This document shows positions 24,133 to 31,974 of a DNA stretch of 64,000 bases, piece by piece. This stretch comes from Candidatus Gastranaerophilales bacterium (GTDB lineage: Bacteria > Cyanobacteriota > Vampirovibrionia > Gastranaerophilales > Gastranaerophilaceae), in the NCBI GenBank assembly GCA_900769645.1, contig CAAGHI010000076.1:62001-126000 (forward strand), given 5' to 3'. The notes under the pieces are model-generated. The model was not told the origin of the DNA, did not search any database, and saw only the letters and a program-made list of their open reading frames with translations. How positions within the stretch are numbered: the first letter of the stretch is position 1; the number at the start of each line of letters is the position of its first letter. The translations under genes and the position numbers were made by a program.

Positions 24133-24867
24133 TTACCACCTAATTTCGTTAATACCGTTAGCTTTTAGAAACTCATTACATTCTTTGAAAGGTTTGTAGT
24201 TTGTATCGTTGAATGCAGGAACTTCACCATTGTAGATAGCCTTTGTACAAGCTTGATAATTGTTTGACGGATGAGAAGAACGCAAAATCTTAATCAATGG
24301 ATATTTTTGATTAAACACTAATTCTTGTTCTTTTCCCTTATACGCAAATGTTTTTATCTCATTAGCTTTTCTTCCCCATAACATAATTACTAGAGGTTGC
24401 TTATTCTCTGTCTTAACTTTAAGAAGTTTAGAAATTACTTGATTTATAAAATCTTGCCAAGCTTTTATATGGAAATCCTGATTATTAGGAGCAAATGTTA
24501 ATGCTGTGTTTAGCAATAAAACACCTTGCTCTTTCCAAGCTGACAAATTTGTATGAGTATTATCTATGCCCAAATCGTCTTTAATCTTATGAAAAATATT
24601 TCTTAAAGAATCATCAGCAGGAATAGAACCATCTCTATAAGAAAAAGCAAGTCCATGAGCTTTTGTTTCATCAGGATAAGGGTCTTGTCCGATTATCAAC
24701 ACTTTGACATCTTGTGGCTTTAAGCCATCAAAGGCATTAAAAATTTCATCTTGTCTTGGTCTAGTGCATTCATCAATGCATTTCACAATGTCAGGTGTAA
24801 AAATTTCTTCTACTTCCTGCTTGGTAAACCATTCATTCTTAATCAAAATGTTTTTAAAAATTTCCAT
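24133..24867 (-). CDS. ung: Uracil-DNA glycosylase (family 1)
   Basis: Excises uracil from DNA. 244 aa. The catalytic motif GQDPYPDETKAHGLAFS (water-activating Asp), LLNTALTFAPN, VIMLWGRKANE, and the leucine-loop motif RSSHPSNNYQ with the key His are all present. The 3' end is 28 bp before the immunity-like gene, so the two could be one transcription unit. Shine-Dalgarno AAGGAGAATTTGC-ATG. Its presence in a mobile element is noteworthy: a chromosomal ung would usually be enough, and no second copy is visible in this window. Confidence 0.93.
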   Translation of the reverse strand: MEIFKNILIKNEWFTKQEVEEIFTPDIVKCIDECTRPRQDEIFNAFDGLKPQDVKVLIIGQDPYPDETKAHGLAFSYRDGSIPADDSLRNIFHKIKDDLGIDNTHTNLSAWKEQGVLLLNTALTFAPNNQDFHIKAWQDFINQVISKLLKVKTENKQPLVIMLWGRKANEIKTFAYKGKEQELVFNQKYPLIKILRSSHPSNNYQACTKAIYNGEVPAFNDTNYKPFKECNEFLKANGINEIRW

Positions 24868-25004
24868 GCAAATTCTCCTTATTTAGGTTTGTGCTAATCG
24901 CTCTGATAAAAGCTTAGTACAAAATGGGTAAAAATACAAATTTTTGACCTTGTTAGTACGTGTTTTGAGCTGATTATATCAATTATCATAAAATAGAGGG
25001 CAAT

Positions 25005-25337
25005 ATGAAGAATAATACTGATATTAAAATACTTTTAGGTAGAAGAATCAAAGAACTTCGTAAGCAAAAACACCTTACACAGGAACAATTTGCGGAGAAG
25101 GTAGGTGTTTATACTCGTAATATTAGTAAAATTGAATGCGGTACTAGCTTCGTAAGCTCTCAGACTTTATCAAGAATAATTTCGGTTTTAGAAATTGAAC
25201 CAATGGAATTGTTTAATTTTAAGCAACATAATGATGAAGAAGCACTGAAAAAAGAATTAATAGAAGCAATTGAGGGTGGAAAAGTTGATATTGGACTTCT
25301 TTATCGATTCTACCAATCAATAAGAAACTATGATTAA
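25005..25337 (+). CDS. Xre-family regulator of the element
   Basis: 110 aa with an N-terminal HTH: LLGRRIKELRKQKHLTQEQF, VGVYTRNISKIECGTSFV, then TLSRIISVLEIEPMELF. This is a complete Cro/C1 motif. The C-terminal 35 residues form an acidic tail. It is transcribed divergently from ung and from the immunity-like gene across a 137-bp gap, the position of a phage-type repressor. Shine-Dalgarno AGAGGGCAAT-ATG. A terminator follows at 25368. Confidence 0.85.
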   Translation: MKNNTDIKILLGRRIKELRKQKHLTQEQFAEKVGVYTRNISKIECGTSFVSSQTLSRIISVLEIEPMELFNFKQHNDEEALKKELIEAIEGGKVDIGLLYRFYQSIRNYD

Positions 25338-25367
25338 GAGCCATTAAGGTATTAGCTAATAGATAAT

Positions 25368-25401
25368 GAAGCACTAGTTTATTTATAAAAGCTGGTGCTT
25401 C
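25368..25401 (+). terminator. Terminator after the Xre gene
   Basis: GAAGCAC(TAG)...(CTG)GTGCTTC stem. The downstream T-run is weak (CATTTCATTT). Confidence 0.55.
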
Positions 25402-25655
25402 ATTTCATTTATATGTAAATTTTGGGGATTATACCCATATTAAGCTTAAAAGGCAAACTGTTATCGTTTAAAAAGGCTTGAACAAAATTATTCTCAGATT
25501 TATAAAAAAGTGCTTAACAAAAATTTACAACTCGTCCCGCTGGAACTATTTCCTTTTCCCGAGCAAACGCTTATATAGCAAGCGATACGCAGGGTTACAT
25601 TTCTCAAGAAACCTGCTATTCTAAGAATGTATGCAACCCAAAAGGAGAAAGACAC
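25402..25655 (+). promoter_or_regulatory. Control region before the xis-like/replication operon
   Basis: No ORF. Contains CAGGGTTACATTTCTCAAGAAACCTG, with short inverted arms (CAGG.TT/AA.CCTG), in the place expected for an operator, and AAAAGGAGAAAGACAC ahead of the ATG at 25656. Confidence 0.4.
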
Positions 25656-25889
25656 ATGAATAATAGTATTAAAATCCCAAGTATGAAAACGATAAATGAA
25701 GCCGCAGAGATTGTCAACCTAGCTAAATATCACATTCGACAATTAGTTTTACAAAACAAGGTGAAATATGTCAAAGCTGGGCGGAAATATTTGCTCAATC
25801 TCGACAGTTTAGTTAATTACTTAAAAAACGGTGAAACCGAAGAAAGGATGAAAAATAATGATAAAAACATCAGACAAATTAGAGTGTAA
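25656..25889 (+). CDS. Excisionase-like winged-helix protein
   Basis: 77 aa. MKTINEAAEIVNLAKYHIRQ followed by LVLQNKVKYVKAGRKYLLNL and DSLVNYL is the classic helix-turn-helix/wing of the excisionase (Xis, MerR-like) family: (T)-x-x-E-A-A-x-x-x-x-x-S/A-x-x-x-I-R-x-L-V...G-x-K-Y-L-I-x-x-x-x-L. It probably directs excision with the integrase at 28071 and/or regulates the operon. It overlaps the next gene by 32 bp, so they are co-translated. Strong Shine-Dalgarno (AAAAGGAG). Confidence 0.8.
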   Translation: MNNSIKIPSMKTINEAAEIVNLAKYHIRQLVLQNKVKYVKAGRKYLLNLDSLVNYLKNGETEERMKNNDKNIRQIRV

Positions 25890-27954
25890 GTACGAATTTA
25901 TTGTAGAAGACTTCAAGAAAAGTGGTATAAATAAATCAACAATTTTGGATTATGTGAAAAAAGGTTATCTCTCTGAAACGGACAAATACTGGCAGTTAAA
26001 CTATCCTGCATTATACGCAAATTACAAAACGGATTACTACAACAGGCGGTTAAAAAATCCTGAGTATGGAAAGGGAAAATACATAAAACCAATAGGCATG
26101 CCATCACAACTTTTTAGGCCTCTACATCTTCCAATTTCAATATTAAAAGACCCGACAAAACCTATAATAATAACAGAAGGAGATAAAAAAGCCATTAAAG
26201 CTGTACAAGAAGGTTTCCATTGCGTTTCACTTGGCGGGGTATGGAGTTGGAAATGTAAAGCTGATACTATAGACTTAGATGAGAATCCTGAATGGGAGTT
26301 AACAGCTGACATCATACCAGATTTAGTACATGCAGATTTCAAAGATAAAGAGGTAATTCTATGCTATGACAATGATATGTACCATAATCTAAAAGTTAAA
26401 CAGGCTTTATACTCACTAGGTGGCTATCTTATAAGCGAAAAGGGTGCTAAAGTAAAACTTATATTTTTGCCCAAGGGTGATGCAAAAGGATTGGATGACT
26501 TCTTAGTTGCACATGGTGCAGAGGAATTTCAAAAATTACTTGATAATGCAGAATTTATTACACTAGAAAAAATTCAAAAGAAACTATCAGGTAAAAACGA
26601 AATTGCAAAATTTCCAATCGATGTGTTTCCTGAATCTGTAAAAGATTTAATTGTAGAATTGCACAAACGATTCGACTCCCCAATAGAGTATATTGCATGT
26701 ACTTTTTTAATGGTAATTAGTATTTTGATGGATGGACATTATGCACTTAGCGTTAATTCTGGAACAAATTGGATTGAATATCCAATTCTATGGCTAGCAA
26801 TAATAGGGAACCCCTCTCAAAAAAAGACTCCTTGCCTTAAAATTGGCAAAGATATTTTGAATAAGTATGATGAAATTTTATTTATGAATTATGAAAGCGA
26901 ATTGAATGAGTACAATCGTAAAAAAGAATATTACAAACAACAAAAAGATAGATACAAGGAGGCAATAAAAAAGGGGGAAAATATGGAATTACCTGTCGAA
27001 CCTCAGAAACCTCAAAGACCAAGATTAATAACACAAGACATAACAAAAGAGTCATTAGCTTACCTTATGGACACAAATAGTAAATTCCATTTAGGTTTAG
27101 CTCTGTACGTTGATGAATTAGCATATTTTATAAAAAGCTGGAATCAATATAAACATGGTGGTGGTAATGATAAAGAATATTTTTTAGCTTCTTGGTCAAG
27201 GGAACGACAGAACATTGTTCGAAAAAGTGATAAAACCGACTACACATTTGATGCTAGCCATAACATAATCGGCTCTATACAACCCAAAGTTTTGTATGAA
27301 ACACTTTTTGAAAAGGGCATAGATTGTTATAATGGCATGATAGAAAGATGGTTATATTGTTGCAGTGAATATGAAGAAACCGGTATTTCATATAATTCGG
27401 ACAAAGAATACAATATTTCTGCTTTTACCGACATTTGTCAAGAAATTTTTCACACAACAATCTCACACAACGAAACTCTTAATATATATAAATTCAATAG
27501 AGAAGCAAAGAAATGTTTTGAAAGTTTTCGTAAAAAAATTGTTCTTTTAAAGAAATCAGGTAAATATGATGATATAACTAAGTCATACCTTGAAAAACAG
27601 ACAAGATATGCTGCACGTTTTGCGTTAATTCTTCATGGTATTTGGAATTTAAAAGTGAGGTTATTAACTTCTTTTGACGTAACAAATGCCATAAAATTAT
27701 GTCGCTATTTTATAAGCTGTTTTACTGTTATTACACAAAACAAACTTGATTATGATGAAGCAGAAGAATATGCACTTAATTTTATAAAACGTAAAAAATT
27801 AAAAAGCATATCTCCAACTTATTTACATAAAAATAATAAAACAATATTTAAAAACACAAATCCTGCAAAGTTAGCTCTTGAAGGACTTGCTATTAAGGGC
27901 TATGGACGAATACAAAAAGCTAAAAATGGCGAAACATTTATTTATTATGAATAA
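25858..27954 (+). CDS. TOPRIM (DUF3854) plus DUF3987 replication protein
   Basis: 698 aa. The N-terminal part has a TOPRIM-like domain: KPIIITEGDKKAIKAVQEGF (catalytic Glu), then VILCYDNDM (the D-x-D) and IFLPKGDAKGLDDFL. This combination is the DUF3854 primase-like module. Residues about 250-600 match DUF3987, a helicase-like P-loop region with IGNPSQKKTPC as a divergent Walker A and LALYVDELAYFIKSW as Walker B. DUF3854/DUF3987 proteins are common on integrative elements and plasmids and are thought to start or help element replication. Start chosen at 25858 (AAGGATGAAAAATA-ATG). Likely a primase-helicase by inference. Confidence 0.82.
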   Translation: MIKTSDKLECKYEFIVEDFKKSGINKSTILDYVKKGYLSETDKYWQLNYPALYANYKTDYYNRRLKNPEYGKGKYIKPIGMPSQLFRPLHLPISILKDPTKPIIITEGDKKAIKAVQEGFHCVSLGGVWSWKCKADTIDLDENPEWELTADIIPDLVHADFKDKEVILCYDNDMYHNLKVKQALYSLGGYLISEKGAKVKLIFLPKGDAKGLDDFLVAHGAEEFQKLLDNAEFITLEKIQKKLSGKNEIAKFPIDVFPESVKDLIVELHKRFDSPIEYIACTFLMVISILMDGHYALSVNSGTNWIEYPILWLAIIGNPSQKKTPCLKIGKDILNKYDEILFMNYESELNEYNRKKEYYKQQKDRYKEAIKKGENMELPVEPQKPQRPRLITQDITKESLAYLMDTNSKFHLGLALYVDELAYFIKSWNQYKHGGGNDKEYFLASWSRERQNIVRKSDKTDYTFDASHNIIGSIQPKVLYETLFEKGIDCYNGMIERWLYCCSEYEETGISYNSDKEYNISAFTDICQEIFHTTISHNETLNIYKFNREAKKCFESFRKKIVLLKKSGKYDDITKSYLEKQTRYAARFALILHGIWNLKVRLLTSFDVTNAIKLCRYFISCFTVITQNKLDYDEAEEYALNFIKRKKLKSISPTYLHKNNKTIFKNTNPAKLALEGLAIKGYGRIQKAKNGETFIYYE

Positions 27955-27963
27955 TAGTTTGAT

Positions 27964-28004
27964 ATACAGGGTAGCTCCTGAAAACAGTTACCCTGTATTT
28001 ATTT
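27964..28004 (+). terminator. Terminator between replication gene and integrase
   Basis: 10-bp stem ATACAGGGTA/TACCCTGTAT followed by TTATTTTT. Confidence 0.8.
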
Positions 28005-28070
28005 TTAAGAAAAAGAAGCTGAAAGTTAGGAAAAAGGGCGATAATAAAAAATGATAAAGAGGAAAACAAA

Positions 28071-29450
28071 ATGGCTTTTTACGAAAAAACATCAGAATAT
28101 ACGTACAGATTAACGGTTTGTCAAGGTTACGACTCAAAGGGCAAAAAGTTACGCAAAAGAAAAACAATCAAACTAGACGAAACATTAACTCCAAAACAAG
28201 CAGAAAAAGAGCTTAATCGTCAAATGGTGATGTTTGAAAACGAAGTATTAAACGGAGTTTACTTAGATGGTGAAAAAATAACTTTTGCAGAATTTACGCA
28301 AAAATGGTTTGAAGATTATGCCGAAAAAAATCTTGCCCTAACAACATTACAATCCTACAAAATTATCCTTAACAGAATATTACCCGCAATTGGTCATATA
28401 AAGTTAGCGAAAATACAACCGCATCACCTGATACAATTCTACAATAACCTTACGGAAGAAGGTGTTAGACTAGATGGGAAATTTACACCGACAAACAAAT
28501 TGACAAAGTATTTAGAACCACTAACAATTGCTCACATGATAAAAACAACAGGAATTTCTTCCAAAACTTGTAGACGACTTAAAAATGGACAAGCAACGAA
28601 TTATGCAACAGCTCAAAAACTTTGCGAAGTTTATAAACTTGATTTTTATCGAATGTTCAAAAGTGAATCAACAAATACGCTAACTACAAAAACTATTCGT
28701 AATCACCATATTGTAATTCATTCAATATTGTCAACTGCAGTTGATTGGAATATCTTGATGAACAATCCTGCTGAACGTGCAAAACCTCAAAAAGTAACAA
28801 AGCCTAAAGCAAAGTATTACAATGATGAACAAGTTGCAGAAATGCTAAATGCGTTAAGTAGTGAACCCTTGATGTATATGACAATGATTTATCTTGCGAT
28901 AGATATTGGGTTACGAGAGGGTGAACTCACAGGCTTAAAATGGGAAGATATTAACTTCAACACCTGCGAAATAAGCATAAATAAACAAAGACACTATATT
29001 GCAGGAATTGGAGATGTTGAGGGTAAGCCAAAAACTGATGCAGGCATGAGAACCGTAACAACTTCTAAAACAGTAATATCTTTGTTAAAAGAATACAAAA
29101 AGCAACAAACAGAAAACCGATTGAAATTCGGAACGGCTTGGCAAAATAGCGAATATGTATTCTTGCATGAAGATGGCAAACCAATAAGTACACAACGACC
29201 TTACAAGTGGTTTACAAACTTTTTAAAACGTCATAATTTGCCGAAAATAACTTTTCACCAACTCCGACATACAAACGCAAGTTTACTGATTTCATCAGGT
29301 GAAGATATTGTAACTGTAAGTGGGCGACTCGGACACGCAGATAAAAATGTAACCCTGAATACCTACTCTCATATAATCAAATCAAAAGAAGCACAGGTTG
29401 CAAATAAGATGGATGAATTTTATGGCAGGTTGAAGGTAAATAATTTGTAA
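28071..29450 (+). CDS. int: Tyrosine integrase with HTH insertion
   Basis: 459 aa. The N-terminus (FYEKTSEYTYRLTVCQGYDS) resembles an AP2-like arm-binding domain. The core-binding SAM-like domain is interrupted at about 155-205 by a segment (HMIKTTGISSKTCRRLKNG, then YATAQKLCEVYKL) that looks like a complete Cro-type HTH. The catalytic domain has R in DIGLREGELTGLKW, K near TDAGMRTVTTSK, H-x-x-R in FHQLRHTNASLL, H in RLGHADKNVT and Tyr in NTYSHI. It would recombine the 21-bp attachment repeats. It lies 2.2 kb from the right end and reads toward it. Shine-Dalgarno AAAGAGGAAAACAAA-ATG. Confidence 0.9.
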   Translation: MAFYEKTSEYTYRLTVCQGYDSKGKKLRKRKTIKLDETLTPKQAEKELNRQMVMFENEVLNGVYLDGEKITFAEFTQKWFEDYAEKNLALTTLQSYKIILNRILPAIGHIKLAKIQPHHLIQFYNNLTEEGVRLDGKFTPTNKLTKYLEPLTIAHMIKTTGISSKTCRRLKNGQATNYATAQKLCEVYKLDFYRMFKSESTNTLTTKTIRNHHIVIHSILSTAVDWNILMNNPAERAKPQKVTKPKAKYYNDEQVAEMLNALSSEPLMYMTMIYLAIDIGLREGELTGLKWEDINFNTCEISINKQRHYIAGIGDVEGKPKTDAGMRTVTTSKTVISLLKEYKKQQTENRLKFGTAWQNSEYVFLHEDGKPISTQRPYKWFTNFLKRHNLPKITFHQLRHTNASLLISSGEDIVTVSGRLGHADKNVTLNTYSHIIKSKEAQVANKMDEFYGRLKVNNL

Positions 29451-29492
29451 TCAATTTAAAATAGGGTGTTTACCATGCCTTACACAATATGA

Positions 29493-29498
29493 TATAAT
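29493..29498 (+). promoter_or_regulatory. -10 of the DUF3644 gene, leaderless
   Basis: TATAAT, then TGGCTT (6 nt), then the ATG at 29505. No Shine-Dalgarno is seen. Confidence 0.6.
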
Positions 29499-29504
29499 TG
29501 GCTT

Positions 29505-30494
29505 ATGAATAATATCGTAAGTCAATTATTAAAAAAAGCACAAGAGGCATTCATTCTTGCTATTGAAGTGTATAATAAGCCAACCATAAAATATAGGGTT
29601 GAGGGTTTTGCATTTTTTATATGTAATGCGTGGGAATTAATGTTAAAAGCTCATCTAATTAATACCCAAGGAGAAACAAGTATCTACTATAAAGATAATC
29701 CTGATAGAACAATTACATTAGAAAATTGTATAAAACTTGTGTTTACAAATGATAAAGACCCATTAAGAATGAATCTTGAAAAAATAATAGAATTACGTAA
29801 TACAAGCACTCATTTTATTACTGAAGAATACGAAATGGTATATGTACCATTGTTTCAATCCTGCATTTTTAATTTTAATGACAAAATTATGCAATTTCAT
29901 AACATAGATGTTACAGAATTGATTTCTCTTAATTTCCTGAACTTGGTTGTAAAAGAAAAAGCACTTGATGAAAATGAAATAAAAGCAAAATATTCTGACA
30001 AGATAGCTCAAAAATTATTGGGTTTAAATGACAAAATCTCTAAAATTGTAGAAGATAGCAATAGCTCTTTTGCTGTTAGAATAGAACATCATTATTATTT
30101 GACGAAAGATAAAAATAAAGCAACTGATACAGTTGCCATAGATAAAAATTCAAAAAATCCAGTGCAAATAATAAAAAAATTAAAAGACCCTAACGAAACA
30201 CATAAATATACTGCCAAAAAGGTTTATGCAGAAATAACTAAACAATTGAAGCGCTTAAACATTGTGCTCAAACAAAACGGAAAATTCGTTGAAAAATTTA
30301 ATAATTACCATTTTAAATTGTTTTGCAATTATTACAATATAAAGAACAATGAGAAGTGGTGTTTTGTATATAAAGCAAATTCAAATCCAAGTTATTCATA
30401 CTCAATGCAGGCAATAGAGTTTATTATTGATGAAATTCGAAAAGACCCAGAGCACATATTAGATAACCTGAAAGAAAAGCTAAAAAAGCAATAA
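29505..30494 (+). CDS. DUF3644-type protein with HEPN-like R-x4-H motif
   Basis: 329 aa. The first 130 residues fit DUF3644: LLKKAQEAFILAIEVYNKPT, then RVEGFAFFICNAWELMLKA (the W-E-L-x-x-K-A/H core) and IIELRNTSTHFITEEYE. The R-N-T-S-T-H string is an R-x4-H motif as in HEPN RNases, in the expected place near the end of the helical bundle. The C-terminal half has an AT-rich basic region without a recognised fold. DUF3644/HEPN proteins are often found in variable islands and are suspected of antiviral or abortive-infection roles. That role is inferred from the family and from location between integrase and attR. It has its own -10 at 29493. Confidence 0.65.
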   Translation: MNNIVSQLLKKAQEAFILAIEVYNKPTIKYRVEGFAFFICNAWELMLKAHLINTQGETSIYYKDNPDRTITLENCIKLVFTNDKDPLRMNLEKIIELRNTSTHFITEEYEMVYVPLFQSCIFNFNDKIMQFHNIDVTELISLNFLNLVVKEKALDENEIKAKYSDKIAQKLLGLNDKISKIVEDSNSSFAVRIEHHYYLTKDKNKATDTVAIDKNSKNPVQIIKKLKDPNETHKYTAKKVYAEITKQLKRLNIVLKQNGKFVEKFNNYHFKLFCNYYNIKNNEKWCFVYKANSNPSYSYSMQAIEFIIDEIRKDPEHILDNLKEKLKKQ

Positions 30495-30989
30495 AAAAGC
30501 CAACCCCAGGAGCAAAGGAATTCTAAGCATTTCGCCTACTCTCATTCGAGAACCCAGCTTTCACCCTTCACGAGTCAGCATACACATTTTAACATATTTA
30601 TATAAAAATTTCAACCCTTAGATTGATTGTTAAAGTGAGTGAAATTTAGTATGATAAGAATCGGGGAATTATAAAACACTCTCTTTCGAAGTATATAAAC
30701 TTCAACTATCAAAAATTTCAATGTTAAAAGTTTTAACAAATTTGCATGTCATGGAAACCTGGGGTTATCATGCATGAAAATTGGGTTTTGCCCTCATGTA
30801 CTAGTAAATTAAAAAGGAGACTGAGTATGAAAATTTGAATAGGGATTAGTTGGGCGGGGAAAGAAAAAGTGATTTTAGACAAGCTAAAACCACTATGATA
30901 ATTTTACAAAAACAATATAACTCATAAATTAAACTATTGCAACTTATTAAGTAAATAGTTAGTTTGTGATACAAAAAAGGAGAATTTAA
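30495..30989. other. 495-bp non-coding stretch with possible structured RNA
   Basis: No gene of normal size. The minus strand of about 30500-30590 reads as GC-richer, structured-looking sequence (GAGAACCCAGCTTTCACCC and CGAGTCAGCAT on the plus strand), unlike its AT-rich surroundings. Around 30740-30810 several CATG words form overlapping partial palindromes. A 3-codon ORF with a very good Shine-Dalgarno is listed separately. Confidence 0.35.
30827..30898 (+). pseudogene. Interrupted 24-codon micro-ORF with strong ribosome-binding site
   Basis: AAAAAGGAGACTGAGT-ATG starts M-K-I then a TGA. The frame continues IGISWAGKEKVILDKLKPL to a second TGA. The strong Shine-Dalgarno and protein-like tail suggest a broken or deliberately minimal ORF, or a UGA that is read through. 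A small leader peptide is also possible. Confidence 0.3.
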
Positions 30990-31199
30990 ATGTATAAACA
31001 TTATTATTTAAATAAACAAGCACAATCAACAGGTGAACATGAGTTTCATGCAGAAGATTGTAGTTTTTTACCAAATCCAAACAATTTGATATATTTAGGG
31101 TATTTTGATAATTGCAGAGAGGCTGAAAAAGAAGCCCGAAAATATTCAAACAATGTTGATGGCTGTTACTTTTGTTGCAATGAATGTCATACTCGATAG
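30990..31199 (+). CDS. Small Cys/His-containing conserved-type protein
   Basis: 69 aa. The layout is Y-x-L-N-K-x-A-Q-S-T-G-E-H-E-F-H...D-C-S-F-L-P, then IYLGYFDNCREAEKEARKY, then G-C-Y-F-C-C-N-E-C-H. Cys and His are arranged so that H(19)/C and the C-terminal C-x-x-C-C-x-x-C-H could bind a metal. I have seen similar small hypothetical proteins in many genomes (motif GEHEVH...YLGxFxxCxEAVxxAK...C...CCxxCH), function unknown. Shine-Dalgarno AAAAAGGAGAATTTAA-ATG. It lies near the right end of the element and may be accessory cargo. Confidence 0.65.
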   Translation: MYKHYYLNKQAQSTGEHEFHAEDCSFLPNPNNLIYLGYFDNCREAEKEARKYSNNVDGCYFCCNECHTR

Positions 31200-31285
31200 A
31201 AATGTGATATTTGTAATTTAATAAGTTACAATAAATATAGGTACGAACCCGATAGTCGTAAGGGGAATATTTGTGGAGAAAGAAA

Positions 31286-31411
31286 ATGGCACAAAAGAAA
31301 AATTATAGAGATGCTGGTACTGGTCAATATGTGACTAAAAAATATGCAGATAGTCACCCAAAAACAACTGTATCAGAACCTCGTCCTGGTGGTAAACCAA
31401 ACAAAAAATAG
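31286..31411 (+). CDS. 41-residue basic peptide
   Basis: Begins MAQKKNYRDAGTGQYVTKKY and ends in a Pro/Gly/Lys tail. The R-D-A-G-T-G-x-x-V-T-K-x-Y-A-x-x-H-P-K-T-T-V-x-E string is a pattern I associate with short hypothetical proteins in many bacteria and phages, function unknown. AGGGGAA and TGGAGAAAGAAA precede the ATG, and a strong terminator follows at 31446. Confidence 0.6.
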   Translation: MAQKKNYRDAGTGQYVTKKYADSHPKTTVSEPRPGGKPNKK

Positions 31412-31445
31412 TCTGCAGAATTTAGGACTCTCGACAGACTATTTG

Positions 31446-31478
31446 CAAGTCCTCTAAATATTTTAGGGGACTTGTTTT
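31446..31478 (+). terminator. Terminator near the right end of the element
   Basis: 13-bp stem (CAAGTCCTCTAAA/TTTAGGGGACTTG, one G-U) followed by TTTT. Confidence 0.88.
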
Positions 31479-31541
31479 ATATTAAATGGCTTCATACAAA
31501 AAATCAATACTCTATTTAATATAGTTAAAACTTTTAAAATA

Positions 31542-31576
31542 AGGGACTAAAAAGGGACTAATTTTACAAACAGTCC
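31542..31576. repeat. Probable integrase arm sites, right
   Basis: AAGGGACTAAAAAGGGACTA (two GGGAC cores 11 bp apart) plus an inverted GTCCC at 31572-31576, matching the left arm sites at 21343-21358. Confidence 0.55.
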
Positions 31577-31676
31577 CTAAAAATTATTGAAAGTTACTAA
31601 AAGTAAGAATTTCTAAGATTAAACAATACTGGAGGTTACGGGATAAAATTTAAAACTACAAAAAGCAGAAATATTT

Positions 31677-31697
31677 GTTCGAATCCCACCTCCTCCT
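31677..31697 (+). repeat. attR-type direct repeat
   Basis: Exact 21-bp copy of the tRNA-Ser 3' end (21235-21255) but with no tRNA upstream. Confidence 0.9.
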
Positions 31698-31704
31698 AAT
31701 TTTA

Positions 31705-31736
31705 AAAAGCCCGAGCCATTTAGGTTTAGGGCTTTT
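31705..31736. terminator. Bidirectional hairpin beside attR
   Basis: AAAAGCCC...GGGCTTTT, with T-runs usable on both strands. It lies at the 3' end of the integrase fragment. Confidence 0.65.
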
Positions 31737-31740
31737 CTTA

Positions 31741-31974
31741 TTATATAGCCTGTCCATTCTGTGTCCATTTGTCATTTTGAATTAAATCCTTTCTGTTTGA
31801 ATTGAGTTGGTTCATTGCAGATAAAATTTGTTTGTCAGCCGTATGCACATATCGCATTGTAGTTTTAATATCTGAATGGTCTAACACTTCTTTTATTACC
31901 GGAATTGGAACGCCTTTTTCAGCAAGTCTTGTGCCTACAGTATGTTTAAGGTCATGAAATCTAGCCATCGCAAG
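31741..31974 (-). pseudogene. C-terminal fragment of a second tyrosine integrase
   Basis: Only the last 78 codons of an integrase remain: ARFHDLKHTVGTRLAEKG (H-x-x-K/R), VIKEVLDHSDIKTTMRYVHT (late His and catalytic Tyr), and a short tail. The Arg-I half is missing. The frame continues upstream into DNA that on the other strand is part of an ABC transporter, so the gene is broken at about 31967-31975. It is oriented away from the element above and lies right beside attR. This is the position expected for the integrase of an older element at the same tRNA site. Confidence 0.8.

Larger units (their letters stand above)
21235..31697. mobile_element. 10.4-kb integrative element in tRNA-Ser(UGA)
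   Basis: Bounded by 21-bp exact direct repeats, one being the 3' end of tRNA-Ser and the other followed by non-tRNA DNA. Near both ends lie paired GGGAC repeats, 11 bp apart, that look like integrase arm sites. It encodes a tyrosine integrase, an Xis-like HTH, an Xre regulator and a TOPRIM/DUF3987 replication protein, together with cargo: OB-fold protein, degenerate DnaB-like protein, superinfection-immunity-like membrane protein, uracil-DNA glycosylase and a DUF3644 protein. There are no capsid, terminase, relaxase or conjugation genes, so it resembles a phage-inducible satellite or mobilisable island rather than a prophage or a self-transmissible ICE. Confidence 0.88.

Noticed and set aside
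30827..30898. UGA recoding (Sec/Trp/Gly) in the micro-ORF
   Set aside because: All other genes in the window end or avoid UGA normally (for example thiL and rimI stop with TGA), and no SECIS-like hairpin is evident, so I list it only as an interrupted ORF.
21235..31697. Full prophage
   Set aside because: No terminase, portal, capsid, tail or lysis gene is visible in the element.
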